Below are positions 13,988-21,839 of a stretch of DNA of 34,099 bases, one piece after another. Under the pieces are notes generated by a model. The model did not search any database, was not told the DNA's origin, and worked only from the letters and a program-made list of their open reading frames with translations. The DNA comes from Oscillospiraceae bacterium. GTDB lineage: Bacteria > Bacillota > Clostridia > Oscillospirales > CAG-382. Both the position numbers and the translations under genes were made by a program. The first letter of the stretch is position 1. Every line of letters starts with the position of its first letter. The stretch covers positions 1 through 34,099 of the forward strand of contig SVRI01000022.1 of the NCBI GenBank assembly GCA_015064895.1, read 5' to 3'.

Positions 13988-14767
13988 TCAGATTTCTTCG
14001 TCGCCGTGCTTTTCCATCCATTCGCACGCAACATCATATGCTTCATAGTCAAGGTCTGCCATTGTGTTGGTATGAAGAACAACACCCTCGGCTTCGCCAA
14101 GGAGCATCTTTTCACGATACCAGTCGAGCTGCCACTTTACAGCCTTTCCTGTCGCTTCTTTCTTTTCGCCGAAGTTCCAGAGGTAACAGCCGAACATTCT
14201 CTTCTTTGCCTCTGTCATCTTCTTGAAGATTTCGTACTTTTCAGGAATAAGCGGTACATCCTTTTCTTCCCATGTCCACATGATTATTCCGTCAAAGGGG
14301 TTTATGTACTGCTGAAGGTCATCATCGCTTTCCTTACCAAGACCAAATTCGTTTGTATAAAGCACCATCCACATATCAAGCGCTTTTTTGTCGTTGTTGT
14401 GAAGAATGTCATGTGCTTTGTAAAGATTATCAACCGTAACGCCGCCGTTTTTACCGAGTCTTACAAAGTCATCATACACAACTCTGCCGATGTTCGGAAA
14501 TTCAACGGCTTCGTCAATATATGCTCTTAAAAGCTCAGGGTCTGTACCTGATCTGAAGTCCCAGGCAACCTCTTTGAGTGTCTTGAAGGATTTGTTATAC
14601 TGACGTCTGTTGAGTATACAACCCATGGGCACCATAAAAACGTTTCTTACACCAAGGTAAAGGCAACCCTCCATAGGTGTCATACGGGAAATGCCTTCGT
14701 TTCCGTTAGCCTTGTTAAACACTCCCTCTTTGTGTCCCCAAAGCCAGAATCTGTCACGAAGTTTCAT
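13988..14767 (-). CDS. Unrecognised protein of a sugar-cluster family, paralogue B
   Basis: A 259-residue soluble protein without signal peptide or membrane segments. I cannot name its family. It begins MKLRDRFWLWGH and shares with the next gene the blocks GISRMTPMEG, YLG.RNVFMVP, NRRQYNKSFKTL, HNND, MWTWEEKDVPLIPEK, CYL.NFGE, GKAVKWQLDWYRE, HTNTMADLDYEAYDVAC and the final HGDEEI. Alternating strands with acidic and aromatic residues at their ends (VVYDDF, MWTWEEKDVPL, VVLHTNTMADLD) suggest a TIM-barrel enzyme, perhaps a glycoside hydrolase or sugar-binding enzyme; this is inference. The ATG at 14767 follows AAGGAG; the frame extends upstream but overlaps paralogue A without a ribosome site. 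It is the last gene after the MFS transporter, 20 bases from paralogue A. Confidence 0.8.
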   Translation of the reverse strand: MKLRDRFWLWGHKEGVFNKANGNEGISRMTPMEGCLYLGVRNVFMVPMGCILNRRQYNKSFKTLKEVAWDFRSGTDPELLRAYIDEAVEFPNIGRVVYDDFVRLGKNGGVTVDNLYKAHDILHNNDKKALDMWMVLYTNEFGLGKESDDDLQQYINPFDGIIMWTWEEKDVPLIPEKYEIFKKMTEAKKRMFGCYLWNFGEKKEATGKAVKWQLDWYREKMLLGEAEGVVLHTNTMADLDYEAYDVACEWMEKHGDEEI

Positions 14768-14787
14768 TTTGTTTTCTCCTTGTTGTT

Positions 14788-15597
14788 TTATATTTCTTCG
14801 TCGCCGTGCTCGTCCATCCATGCACATGCGACATCATATGCTTCATAATCGAGGTCTGCCATGGTGTTTGTATGCATAACAACACCTTCGATTTCGCCCT
14901 TTAAAATAAGCTCACGATAGAAGTCGAGCTGCCACTTTACAGCCTCGCCCGTCGCCTGTTTCTGCTCACCGAAGTTGTAAAGGTAGCAACCTACCATACG
15001 GCGGGTGTTGGGTGTCTGCTTTTTGAAAATTTCAAACTTTTCGGGAATAAGCGGAACGTCCTTTTCCTCCCATGTCCACATGATAACACCATCGAATTCA
15101 TTCATGTAAGGCATAAATTCCGCGTCTTCCTTTTCATCAACACCGAACTGGAAGGTATAAAGCACCATCCATGAATCAAGTCTTCTGACATCGTTATTAT
15201 GAAGTTTTTCGTTGATATCCGAAAGCACCGAAACGGGCATTCTCTTATATCTGGGTATTCCGTCGGGAGAAACGCTCTTGAAGTCATCCATTACAACGCA
15301 GGAGATATTGTCAAAATCCCTTGCTTCTTCGATTGCTCTATCCACGATTTCAGGTTTACTGCAGGCATCAAAGCATTCCCAGCCTACCTGATTCAATGTT
15401 TTAAAGGATTTGTTATACTGTCTTCTGTTAACCTGGAAGCCGTCATGCTCACCGTCAGGCACCATGAATACATTTCTGAGTCCGAGATATGCACAGCATT
15501 CCATAGGTGTCATACGGGAAATTCCGGTGTTTCCGTATTTATTGTTATAGCATCCTTCGGGATGTCCCCAAAGCCAGAATCTGTCACGAAGTTTCAT
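14788..15597 (-). CDS. Unrecognised protein of a sugar-cluster family, paralogue A
   Basis: A 269-residue cytosolic protein, paralogue of the gene that follows it (listed just above at 13988). It keeps every conserved block, including MKLRDRFWLWGH, GISRMTPMEC, MVP, NRRQYNKSFKTL, VVMDDF, MWTWEEKDVPLIPEK, HTNTMADLDYEAYDVAC and the ending HGDEEI. It has an extra stretch GEHDGFQV before NRRQYNKSF and differs in the middle (VSPDGIPRYKRMPVSV). GGAGG lies eight bases before the ATG at 15597; an ATG at 15612 contains the Shine-Dalgarno itself. The family is unknown to me by name, but I recall similar predicted proteins next to sugar genes in gut Clostridia. Co-transcription with a sugar-type transporter supports a role in using its substrate. 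Confidence 0.8.
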   Translation of the reverse strand: MKLRDRFWLWGHPEGCYNNKYGNTGISRMTPMECCAYLGLRNVFMVPDGEHDGFQVNRRQYNKSFKTLNQVGWECFDACSKPEIVDRAIEEARDFDNISCVVMDDFKSVSPDGIPRYKRMPVSVLSDINEKLHNNDVRRLDSWMVLYTFQFGVDEKEDAEFMPYMNEFDGVIMWTWEEKDVPLIPEKFEIFKKQTPNTRRMVGCYLYNFGEQKQATGEAVKWQLDFYRELILKGEIEGVVMHTNTMADLDYEAYDVACAWMDEHGDEEI

Positions 15598-15618
15598 TTT
15601 CTGCACCTCCAAAATAAT

Positions 15619-16857
15619 TTATTTTGCCTTTTTGAAATATCTTATCGTCAGAATAACAATTACAACACCTATTATGGGGAAAGCGGCACTGACAAGCATT
15701 CCCGCCTTCATTCCTATCTGTTCGGTACTGAGATTCATGGATGCGCCGAGCTTTGCGGCAAAACCGCTTGCCGAAACATTGTCAACCACAATACCCATAA
15801 GCTGAGGTGCAAGGGATGAACCAAAGTCTCCGCCCGCCGCCATGAGTGCATATGCCGCAACACCTACACCCGGCACATTTTCTTCCATCATAATAAGAGA
15901 ACCGGGCCAGAGCATTGCGGTACAAAGTCCCGTAAGTATACAGGCAACAAATGCAATGATAACATTACTGCAAAGTCCTGCCACAATATAGCACACCGCC
16001 GCACCCGACATTCCTAAAAGAATGGTTTTCATTATATTCTTACCGTACTTTGCATAGACAAGTCTTGCCGTACCGAGAAATACCGCAAACACCGCCATAC
16101 CGAGAATATCACCGAGGGTTTTATCAATGCTGAGTGCACTTTCCATATAACCCGAAATCCAGTTTGTCATAACATTTTCGGCACAAGCACCGAAAAAGAT
16201 ACAGCCGACGCAGAGTGCAAGACCAAGGCTCTTCTTTTTTGCCTTTTCCGTCTTGGGAACACCCTCGTTTTCGGTATTCATTTCGGGTATGGGTGAAATG
16301 GCAAAAAGCACCGAGGAAATTATGGGCAAAAGTGCAAGGAAAAGAGTAAGATACATCCAGTTTTCATTGCCGATTATCTTAAGTGCAAGGGTACTTATAA
16401 CTATAAGAGAAAAAATCCCCACAGCATAAAGAGAGTGAAGAAGGCTCATATCCTTCTGGGGGTTATCCGACGGCATTGCGGCAATTATCGGGCTGAGAAG
16501 CACCTCGGAAAGTCCTGCCGAAACGGAAAACATAACCGTTCCCATTACAAGACCGAGATATGCGTAGTTCGGAAAGAAGGTTGGCACCAGCGCATATATC
16601 AGAAGACCGAGGGATGTTATGAGGGGCATAACTCTTACAGTCTTTTTTACGTTGAAATATCTTGAAAAGAACGAAAAAATCAGGTCTATTGTCAACTGCG
16701 TACAGAAATTTACAAGTACAAGGGTGCCGAGAAGTGTCCAGGAAATGCCGTATATCTTATTGAAGGTAACAAAAAGAAGCGGCGGCAGACAGAACACCGA
16801 GGACATTGTAAAATATGATGAATAGCAGGCAAGCTTTGTTCTTTTAAAGTTCGGCAT
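15619..16857 (-). CDS. MFS transporter, probable sugar permease
   Basis: A 412-residue protein with twelve predicted membrane segments and the central charged loop (about 195-215, EMNTENEGVPKTEKAKKK) that divides the two six-helix halves of major facilitator superfamily carriers. The layout, with few charged residues in the N-half, GLSEVLLSPIIAAMP in segment 4-5, and the GLCTAMLWPGSLIMM and AAGGDFGSSLAPQLMG stretches in the C-half, resembles FucP/sugar-type MFS members. I cannot give the substrate. GGAGG precedes the ATG. It is the first gene of an operon with the two unrecognised paralogues. A sigma-A promoter overlapped by a direct repeat (16912-16939) suggests control by an AraC-type or similar regulator. 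Confidence 0.88.
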   Translation of the reverse strand: MPNFKRTKLACYSSYFTMSSVFCLPPLLFVTFNKIYGISWTLLGTLVLVNFCTQLTIDLIFSFFSRYFNVKKTVRVMPLITSLGLLIYALVPTFFPNYAYLGLVMGTVMFSVSAGLSEVLLSPIIAAMPSDNPQKDMSLLHSLYAVGIFSLIVISTLALKIIGNENWMYLTLFLALLPIISSVLFAISPIPEMNTENEGVPKTEKAKKKSLGLALCVGCIFFGACAENVMTNWISGYMESALSIDKTLGDILGMAVFAVFLGTARLVYAKYGKNIMKTILLGMSGAAVCYIVAGLCSNVIIAFVACILTGLCTAMLWPGSLIMMEENVPGVGVAAYALMAAGGDFGSSLAPQLMGIVVDNVSASGFAAKLGASMNLSTEQIGMKAGMLVSAAFPIIGVVIVILTIRYFKKAK

Positions 16858-16894
16858 ATTACTTTCCTCCGAAGGGTATATTCAAATCTAGGAC

Positions 16895-16923
16895 AGTATA
16901 GCACAACGAAGCGACATTTTCAA
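16895..16923 (-). promoter_or_regulatory. Sigma-A promoter of the MFS operon
   Basis: TTGAAA (16923-16918), a 17-base spacer and TATACT (16900-16895). The -35 box overlaps one copy of the AAAATGTCG direct repeat. Confidence 0.8.
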
Positions 16924-16939
16924 GTGTTTTCGACATTTT
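16912..16939 (-). promoter_or_regulatory. Direct repeat AAAATGTCG x2 over the -35 region
   Basis: Two identical copies of AAAATGTCG on the minus strand (16939-16931 and 16920-16912) with a 19-base period, the second overlapping the -35 box. The position and period fit a pair of activator half-sites. Confidence 0.5.
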
Positions 16940-16944
16940 ACATC

Positions 16945-16976
16945 AAAAAGAACTGTCCTTTCGGACAGCTCTTTTC
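16945..16976. terminator. Terminator after the GH99-like gene
   Basis: Stem around CTGTCC/GGACAG with flanking AAGA/TCTT, TTTC/GAAA loop, and T-runs on both strands. It lies eight bases past the stop of the minus-strand gene at 16985. Confidence 0.85.
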
Positions 16977-16984
16977 ACTTATAA

Positions 16985-19900
16985 TCACTTTTTGTAGGAC
17001 ATCTTTATGTATACGTCGCCGATTTCAAGTTCCATTCCGAGTATATCACACAAAATGTCAGCCTGAATATTGGGAACACCGTCATAATATTCAAGCGGTC
17101 TTGCCATTTTTACTTCTTCACCGTTAATTATGCAGATGTCGCTTCCGATTGTAAATTCGGCATTCTTTACACTGTAAACCTTCAATGTTTCAAGAGCTTC
17201 ATTCCACTCGTAATAAAGCTGAGGCAGCTTTTTGAGGTCGCTCTTTGTATCAAATGAAATGTATGTTATGCCGTCAGCAACGACAGGATTGTGCTTGAGG
17301 TCCACAATTCTTTCGTTGATATAGAGTATCTTGTGAGGCGGTGCGGCATAAAACTCGATTGATTCAAGTTCAAAATCCCCTTCTCTCCATACAGGGTCGA
17401 ATCTGAAGCCGTGAAGAGTCTCGTGCCACGGGAATTTATGGAAGCTGGCAGGCTCTATTACAAGGGGTGCTACCTTTTCGGGAACAGAAAGTCGGGCTGT
17501 CTGCGTAGGATACCATTTACCGGGTTCAAACATATAGGAATGCTGAACACAGCAGGTAGCATTGACGGGTTTATATGTGCGGCAATGTGCCACAATCTTG
17601 CCTATCTTTTCGGTGGATATGGGCAAAAATTCATCGTCATGGAGAATCATATGCGGGTCGGCCTTGTACGGGTCGGTGGCATCCGAATGACCAAATAACC
17701 TGCCGTCACGTATTTCATAGCTTGCGATATTATGGAACTCCCATTTTTCCAAATCTTTTTGCGTCTTAAATTCATATTTTTTAATTATGGGATATTCATT
17801 TGTATCGGGCGGAAGATTGTCATGGGGTGCAAGAAGGATTCTGTCCTGAGGATGAAGAATGCAGATTCTGTCAAGCTGATCCTGATTAGGCACCACATCT
17901 GCATGGGGTACATCCTCCATAAACACTTCTCTCAGTGCATCAAGATATCCGAAGCCGTGAACGCCTGCAGGACACATGTATGTTCCCTCTCCGTATTCGT
18001 TCCAGGTGGAGAGCATTACCAGCTTTGATTTCCAGGAATCCTTTTCGTAGGTGGAAAGAATCTCGTCTCTCGACCATTCAAGAAGCGTTACCATATCACG
18101 CGGTTCAAGTACAGGGGTACGGATTCCTGTCCAGCCTGTGTGGTTAAAGCCCATTGAAACGGTGGGTACTGTATGGGTTGAGCCTTCTCTTATATTACCG
18201 AGAACTCTGCCCTTTGTAAACTCAACATCATAGCCCTCAATACCCCAGTTGTATGCGTGAACGGCATCAATGCCGCACGCCTTATACACGGGATTGTTGT
18301 CGCCGCAGCACATGATAATTAGGTCTTTGTAGCCGAGCTTTTTGACTTCGTTTCTCAAATAGTCAAAGCACTTTTTCGCTTGTTCCGGACCGCCCACGTC
18401 AGATGCAAGTCTGTCGGGTGCATAGATTGACATAATCGCACAGCCGTCTATCTGCATATATCTCGGATCGGAAAAGAAATAGTCGATAAAGTATGGGAAA
18501 ATATAGTCCCTTACATCTTCAAAGCAGGTGGGATGAACGCATGCAGAGGCTTCCCACAAAAGTGCCATTTTCACCTTGTCGCCGTACTTTGCAAGCATAT
18601 GACCGTCATGAATTTCGGATGAGAGGTTTGTTTTGAGCATTGGTCTCTGAGCTTCGCTTGAATACCAGCAGTAAAGTTGGAAATCAAGGCCGTGCTCTGC
18701 CATCCATTTAAGTTCCCAGTCGGCAGTTTCGGTTACACCCTCGTCGTAGTATCCGAGAAGCGGCTTGTTTTCGGGAAAAGGTGTGATACAGTCCCAGCCG
18801 TAGTGGGTGCCCTCACGCCAGAGTGAGCAGATGTTCATGCCCACATAATAGTCGCCCTTTTTCTTGGGGATAACAGGTTCGGGCACATAATCTGCGGGAT
18901 AAGGAGGTATCACAAACGCCTTGATGTCTGCAAACTGAAGTTCAAGTGCACTCTTGCAGTCAAAACAGAGCTTTATGCCGTCGATAAAGTCGGCATCATT
19001 GTCAAAGTTTACACTTGTTACAACCTTACCGTTAAGACGGATAAGGGCGGTTTTTGTATTCGTGTCGGCTTCAATGCGAAGTGTCTGCCACACATTTTTG
19101 GAGTGTGAACGGAGTGCACCGTCTTTTGTATATATTTCGGTAAAGTCATCGGACACCGTAATAACCTCTGTGTCATGGTTAAGAAGGCTTACCGAAAGGG
19201 TTGAGCCTTTCTTTGGAAGAAGATACTTTATTTCAAAACCGACATTTCCGACTGCCCTTTCAAAGGCACGTGTGATGTTTGTAACAGAACCGCTGCCTGC
19301 CTTTACATAGTAGCAGGAATATTTGGAATGGGGGCTGTATTTTCTTCTTCCGGTTACAACCTTGCCAAGCTTTTCTATTACATATTCTTCGGGAAGATTG
19401 CCGTCGTATTTCGGTATAATGGCATCGCAGAAAAGATAGTTCTTGTAAAGCTCCATTTCTGCATGAATAACCGCTTCGCCGACGGCACCTGCCTCGTAAC
19501 CGAATTCAAGTCTTGATACGGTCTTTGCCTTTCCCGTGAAGGGTTCTTCCGAAATGAATTTGCCGTCAAGATGAACCTTTACCTTGCCGTTGTCAATGTC
19601 TATAATAAACTTCAAGTAATAAGGCTTTCCGTGAAGTTTGAAGAGTGCTTTTGCACCTGCATACATCATGCCGCACTTCTGTCTTAGAACAAAAGCTTCC
19701 TTTTCATCGCCCTTGTCACCGAAAAAGCCGACATAAAAACCGTCACCCGACTTTATTTCGTAGCAGCATTCAAAAGTGATAATACCCGATGTTTCTTCCG
19801 TGATGTTTCTTCTTCTGAATGAAGGAAACTCATTACCTATGCTTTTTACGTCTTTAAATTCCGCGTATCCCGGATAGGGACCTCCGGCACCTCTGTGGTC

Positions 19901-19990
19901 TGTGTCCCAACCCGATTCTTCGTGGTGAGCTGACCAGTGGATTTCTTCATCAATAAGGTGGTATGCAAAAGGATTGTTTTTTCTTGCCAT
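16985..19990 (-). CDS. Multidomain GH99/WbsX-like protein with lectin-like and copper-amine-oxidase-N-like domains
   Basis: A 1001-residue protein with no signal peptide. Residues 1-190 and 200-362 look like two concanavalin-type beta-sandwiches; both contain the pair 'LRIEADTNTKTALIRLNGKV' / 'LKFIIDIDNGKVKVHLDGK'. Residues 380-690 form a GH99/WbsX-like barrel: GYYDEGVTETADWELKWM, FQLYCWY, MALLWE, AHAYNW-type strand (VHAYNWGIEG), and the family ending STWNEYGEG (661-669), whose glutamates are the likely catalytic or sugar-contacting residues. A third beta-rich part spans about 710-900. The last 80 residues (ILYINERIVDLKHNPVVADG, then a paired segment ending in VYIKM) resemble the copper amine oxidase N-terminal domain usually found on exported proteins. 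WbsX-type proteins act on mannose- or rhamnose-containing glycans. Single gene with its own promoter; AGGAGTGA precedes the ATG. Confidence 0.75.
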   Translation of the reverse strand: MARKNNPFAYHLIDEEIHWSAHHEESGWDTDHRGAGGPYPGYAEFKDVKSIGNEFPSFRRRNITEETSGIITFECCYEIKSGDGFYVGFFGDKGDEKEAFVLRQKCGMMYAGAKALFKLHGKPYYLKFIIDIDNGKVKVHLDGKFISEEPFTGKAKTVSRLEFGYEAGAVGEAVIHAEMELYKNYLFCDAIIPKYDGNLPEEYVIEKLGKVVTGRRKYSPHSKYSCYYVKAGSGSVTNITRAFERAVGNVGFEIKYLLPKKGSTLSVSLLNHDTEVITVSDDFTEIYTKDGALRSHSKNVWQTLRIEADTNTKTALIRLNGKVVTSVNFDNDADFIDGIKLCFDCKSALELQFADIKAFVIPPYPADYVPEPVIPKKKGDYYVGMNICSLWREGTHYGWDCITPFPENKPLLGYYDEGVTETADWELKWMAEHGLDFQLYCWYSSEAQRPMLKTNLSSEIHDGHMLAKYGDKVKMALLWEASACVHPTCFEDVRDYIFPYFIDYFFSDPRYMQIDGCAIMSIYAPDRLASDVGGPEQAKKCFDYLRNEVKKLGYKDLIIMCCGDNNPVYKACGIDAVHAYNWGIEGYDVEFTKGRVLGNIREGSTHTVPTVSMGFNHTGWTGIRTPVLEPRDMVTLLEWSRDEILSTYEKDSWKSKLVMLSTWNEYGEGTYMCPAGVHGFGYLDALREVFMEDVPHADVVPNQDQLDRICILHPQDRILLAPHDNLPPDTNEYPIIKKYEFKTQKDLEKWEFHNIASYEIRDGRLFGHSDATDPYKADPHMILHDDEFLPISTEKIGKIVAHCRTYKPVNATCCVQHSYMFEPGKWYPTQTARLSVPEKVAPLVIEPASFHKFPWHETLHGFRFDPVWREGDFELESIEFYAAPPHKILYINERIVDLKHNPVVADGITYISFDTKSDLKKLPQLYYEWNEALETLKVYSVKNAEFTIGSDICIINGEEVKMARPLEYYDGVPNIQADILCDILGMELEIGDVYIKMSYKK

Positions 19991-20013
19991 GCTATATCAC
20001 TCCTCTCAAGAAT

Positions 20014-20042
20014 AATATACCATGAACCCGATGGACCGTCAA
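20014..20042 (-). promoter_or_regulatory. Sigma-A promoter of the GH99-like gene
   Basis: TTGACG (20042-20037), a 17-base spacer and TATATT (20019-20014), directly beside the hairpin element. Confidence 0.8.
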
Positions 20043-20287
20043 GATAAAAGTACCAAAAGTGTCTAATCTAAATAGGCTGAGGTTAAATTACGGCATAAAT
20101 ATGCCGCATTTGACAATAAAAAGGTCAAATGCGGCGTTGTCGTCAAAAAATATGAGTTTGACCGCTTGCGTTTATGGCGGTCAAACGGTATTTCACTCGG
20201 GCTTCCGATATCTGCCTAAATCCCAAAGTGAAGTCCCGTTTTATTTTCTCTTTGCTTACTTTCTCTTTTTATCAAAGAGAAAGTAAG
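20043..20287. repeat. Hairpin-rich intergenic element
   Basis: This fills the gap between the GH99-like and GH109-like genes. Perfect inverted repeats: CGGCATA/TATGCCG (20091-20106), GCCGCATTTGAC/GTCAAATGCGGC (20103-20135), GTTTGACCGC/GCGGTCAAAC (20156-20186) and CTTACTTTCTCTTT/AAAGAGAAAGTAAG (20255-20287). The first two overlap and compete, and TTTGACCGC shares its core with the 12-base repeat. The last stem touches the stop codon of the GH109-like gene but lacks a T-run on that strand, so it is not a standard terminator. The plus-strand frame across it ends FYFLFAYFLFLSKRK, which I recall as a recurring short predicted tail in gut Clostridia, a hint that this is a dispersed repeat, not a gene. 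Confidence 0.65.
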
Positions 20288-21601
20288 TTAGTCGAGGGCA
20301 AATTCAAGACCGTGGTCTTCCTTTTTGTACATAGCCCACTTGCCGCCCGTAAAGTCGGGGATTGCAACGGGCATGCCACCGTGTGCAATCGACTCTTCCG
20401 AAAGGCAGGTTATGCTCATCCAGGCCGCCGCATCGTATACGTCAATCGGGAAAGGCTTTTTCTTTTCGAGTGCTTCAAAGAAGGCAGAAAGAACCATGTA
20501 GTCCATACCGTCGTGACCTGAAGTTGCAGCAGCTTCTCCGTACTTCTGCCAAACGGGATGGCGGTACTTTTCTTCATATTCTTTTCCGTTATCCCAATAT
20601 TTCTGCCAACTGAAGTGTGCCTTTACCATGTCGGCATTGCCGTCAACGTAAACAGAATTATTATCCTCCATATACATACCCTTTGTACCCTTTACGGTAA
20701 AGCCTCGGGAGTAGGCTCTGGGAAGTGTTGTGTCAAGTGTAAGAGTAATTGTCGAGCCGTCGGCACAGGTAATGATTGTGTTTACAATGTCACCCTGCTT
20801 GACTTCACGGGAGTTTGCCTTTACATATTCATTATAAACATCTTGGTTAAAATCATAATTTCTGCCATAATAGCTTACGGATGTTTCTCCCTTATCAAGC
20901 TTGTCGCGAAGAACCTTTTCATGAGCATCCGCACACTCCTTAAGACCTCTTGCCTTTGATGCAACCGACACAAGGCTTACCATACGGTTACCTCTGTTGA
21001 TGTCAAGCACCTTTGCAATTGGACCAAGCTCATGTGTGGGATAGTTTTCGCCGTTTCTAGAGTAATAGTTTCTGTTTCTGTAATGCTTTGTTATGGGACC
21101 GGCTGCAACCTCCATACGAAGGTCATGGCAATAACCGCCGTCGCAGTGAACAATCTCGCCGAAAAGACCGTCTCTTACCATATTGAGAACTGCAAGCTCG
21201 GTTTTACCGTAGCAGCAGTTTTCGAGAAGCATACAGCCAATGCCTGTTTCTTCGCTGGTATGAACAAGTCTGTAGCAGTCGTCGATGGAGTATGCTCCTG
21301 CAACCTCCATGCCCACAAGCTTGCCTGCCTTCATTGCATCAATTGCAAGGGGAATATGAGCTTCCCATGCCGCCATAATCATAACGGCATCAATATCCAT
21401 TTTCATAACATCATCGCTGTTTGTTGTACCGACAGGTGCTTTTCCCGTCTTTTCTTTGACCATGTCAATGCCATGCTGTACTCTATCCTCATAAACGTCA
21501 CAGATAGCAGCAATTTCAACTCTGTCTTTGAAACAATCAAGAATGTTTCCAAGCACGTATGTACCTCTGTTACCCATACCTATGTAACCGATTTTAAGCA
21601 T
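20288..21601 (-). CDS. GH109-like NAD-dependent glycosidase (Gfo/Idh/MocA fold)
   Basis: A 437-residue cytosolic enzyme. The N-terminal Rossmann domain has GYIGMGNRG (5-13) for NAD. The C-terminal part matches GH109 alpha-N-acetylgalactosaminidases rather than sugar dehydrogenases: LLENCCYG (125-132), GGYCHDLR (155-162), YPTHELGPI with Tyr187 and His190 (corresponding to Tyr225/His228 of the Elizabethkingia enzyme), INRGNR, GHDGMDYMVLSAFFEAL, IDVYDAAAWMSI and IPDFTGGKW. GH109 uses bound NAD in an oxidation-elimination mechanism like that of GH4. Characterised members are mostly exported; this one has no signal peptide, so it would act on imported oligosaccharides. The substrate is inferred. 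The ATG at 21601 follows AAGGAG. Confidence 0.83.
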   Translation of the reverse strand: MLKIGYIGMGNRGTYVLGNILDCFKDRVEIAAICDVYEDRVQHGIDMVKEKTGKAPVGTTNSDDVMKMDIDAVMIMAAWEAHIPLAIDAMKAGKLVGMEVAGAYSIDDCYRLVHTSEETGIGCMLLENCCYGKTELAVLNMVRDGLFGEIVHCDGGYCHDLRMEVAAGPITKHYRNRNYYSRNGENYPTHELGPIAKVLDINRGNRMVSLVSVASKARGLKECADAHEKVLRDKLDKGETSVSYYGRNYDFNQDVYNEYVKANSREVKQGDIVNTIITCADGSTITLTLDTTLPRAYSRGFTVKGTKGMYMEDNNSVYVDGNADMVKAHFSWQKYWDNGKEYEEKYRHPVWQKYGEAAATSGHDGMDYMVLSAFFEALEKKKPFPIDVYDAAAWMSITCLSEESIAHGGMPVAIPDFTGGKWAMYKKEDHGLEFALD

Positions 21602-21620
21602 AATATCACTCCTTAATGCC

Positions 21621-21649
21621 ATTATAAAAGTGTTTTTTTAATATGTCAA
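21621..21649 (-). promoter_or_regulatory. Consensus sigma-A promoter of the GH109-like gene
   Basis: Perfect TTGACA (21649-21644), a 17-base spacer and perfect TATAAT (21626-21621). Confidence 0.9.
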
Positions 21650-21659
21650 TACAGTTTAA

Positions 21660-21686
21660 GACAAATTATATATAAAATCGGACAAA
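21660..21686 (-). promoter_or_regulatory. TTTGTC direct repeat upstream of the GH109-like promoter
   Basis: Two copies of TTTGTC on the minus strand (21686-21681 and 21665-21660) exactly 21 bases apart, ending ten bases before the -35 box. Two helical turns is the usual spacing of AraC-family half-sites. The rest of the 21690-21789 gap shows nothing I can name. Confidence 0.4.
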
Positions 21687-21789
21687 CAAACTTTATCTTC
21701 TGAATTTACTGATTCGTGATAAGTCTACAAATCCGGATTGTGTCGTCATGTTTTGCATTTATTCCAGAAACACATATGTCAACAGCAAC

Positions 21790-21819
21790 AATAAACCTCC
21801 CCCATATTTCAGGAGGAGG
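21790..21819 (-). terminator. Terminator after the ydjGHI-like operon
   Basis: On the minus strand CCTCCTCC (21819-21812) pairs with GGGGGAGG (21803-21796), loop of eight, then TTTATTGTTG. It lies 20 bases after the stop of the RsiV-like gene. Confidence 0.7.
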
Positions 21820-21839
21820 CAAAAGCTTTTATTAAAATC

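Noticed and set aside
20059..20286. A 75-residue plus-strand protein ending FYFLFAYFLFLSKRK
   Set aside because: The codons simply read through perfect inverted repeats, without a ribosome site.
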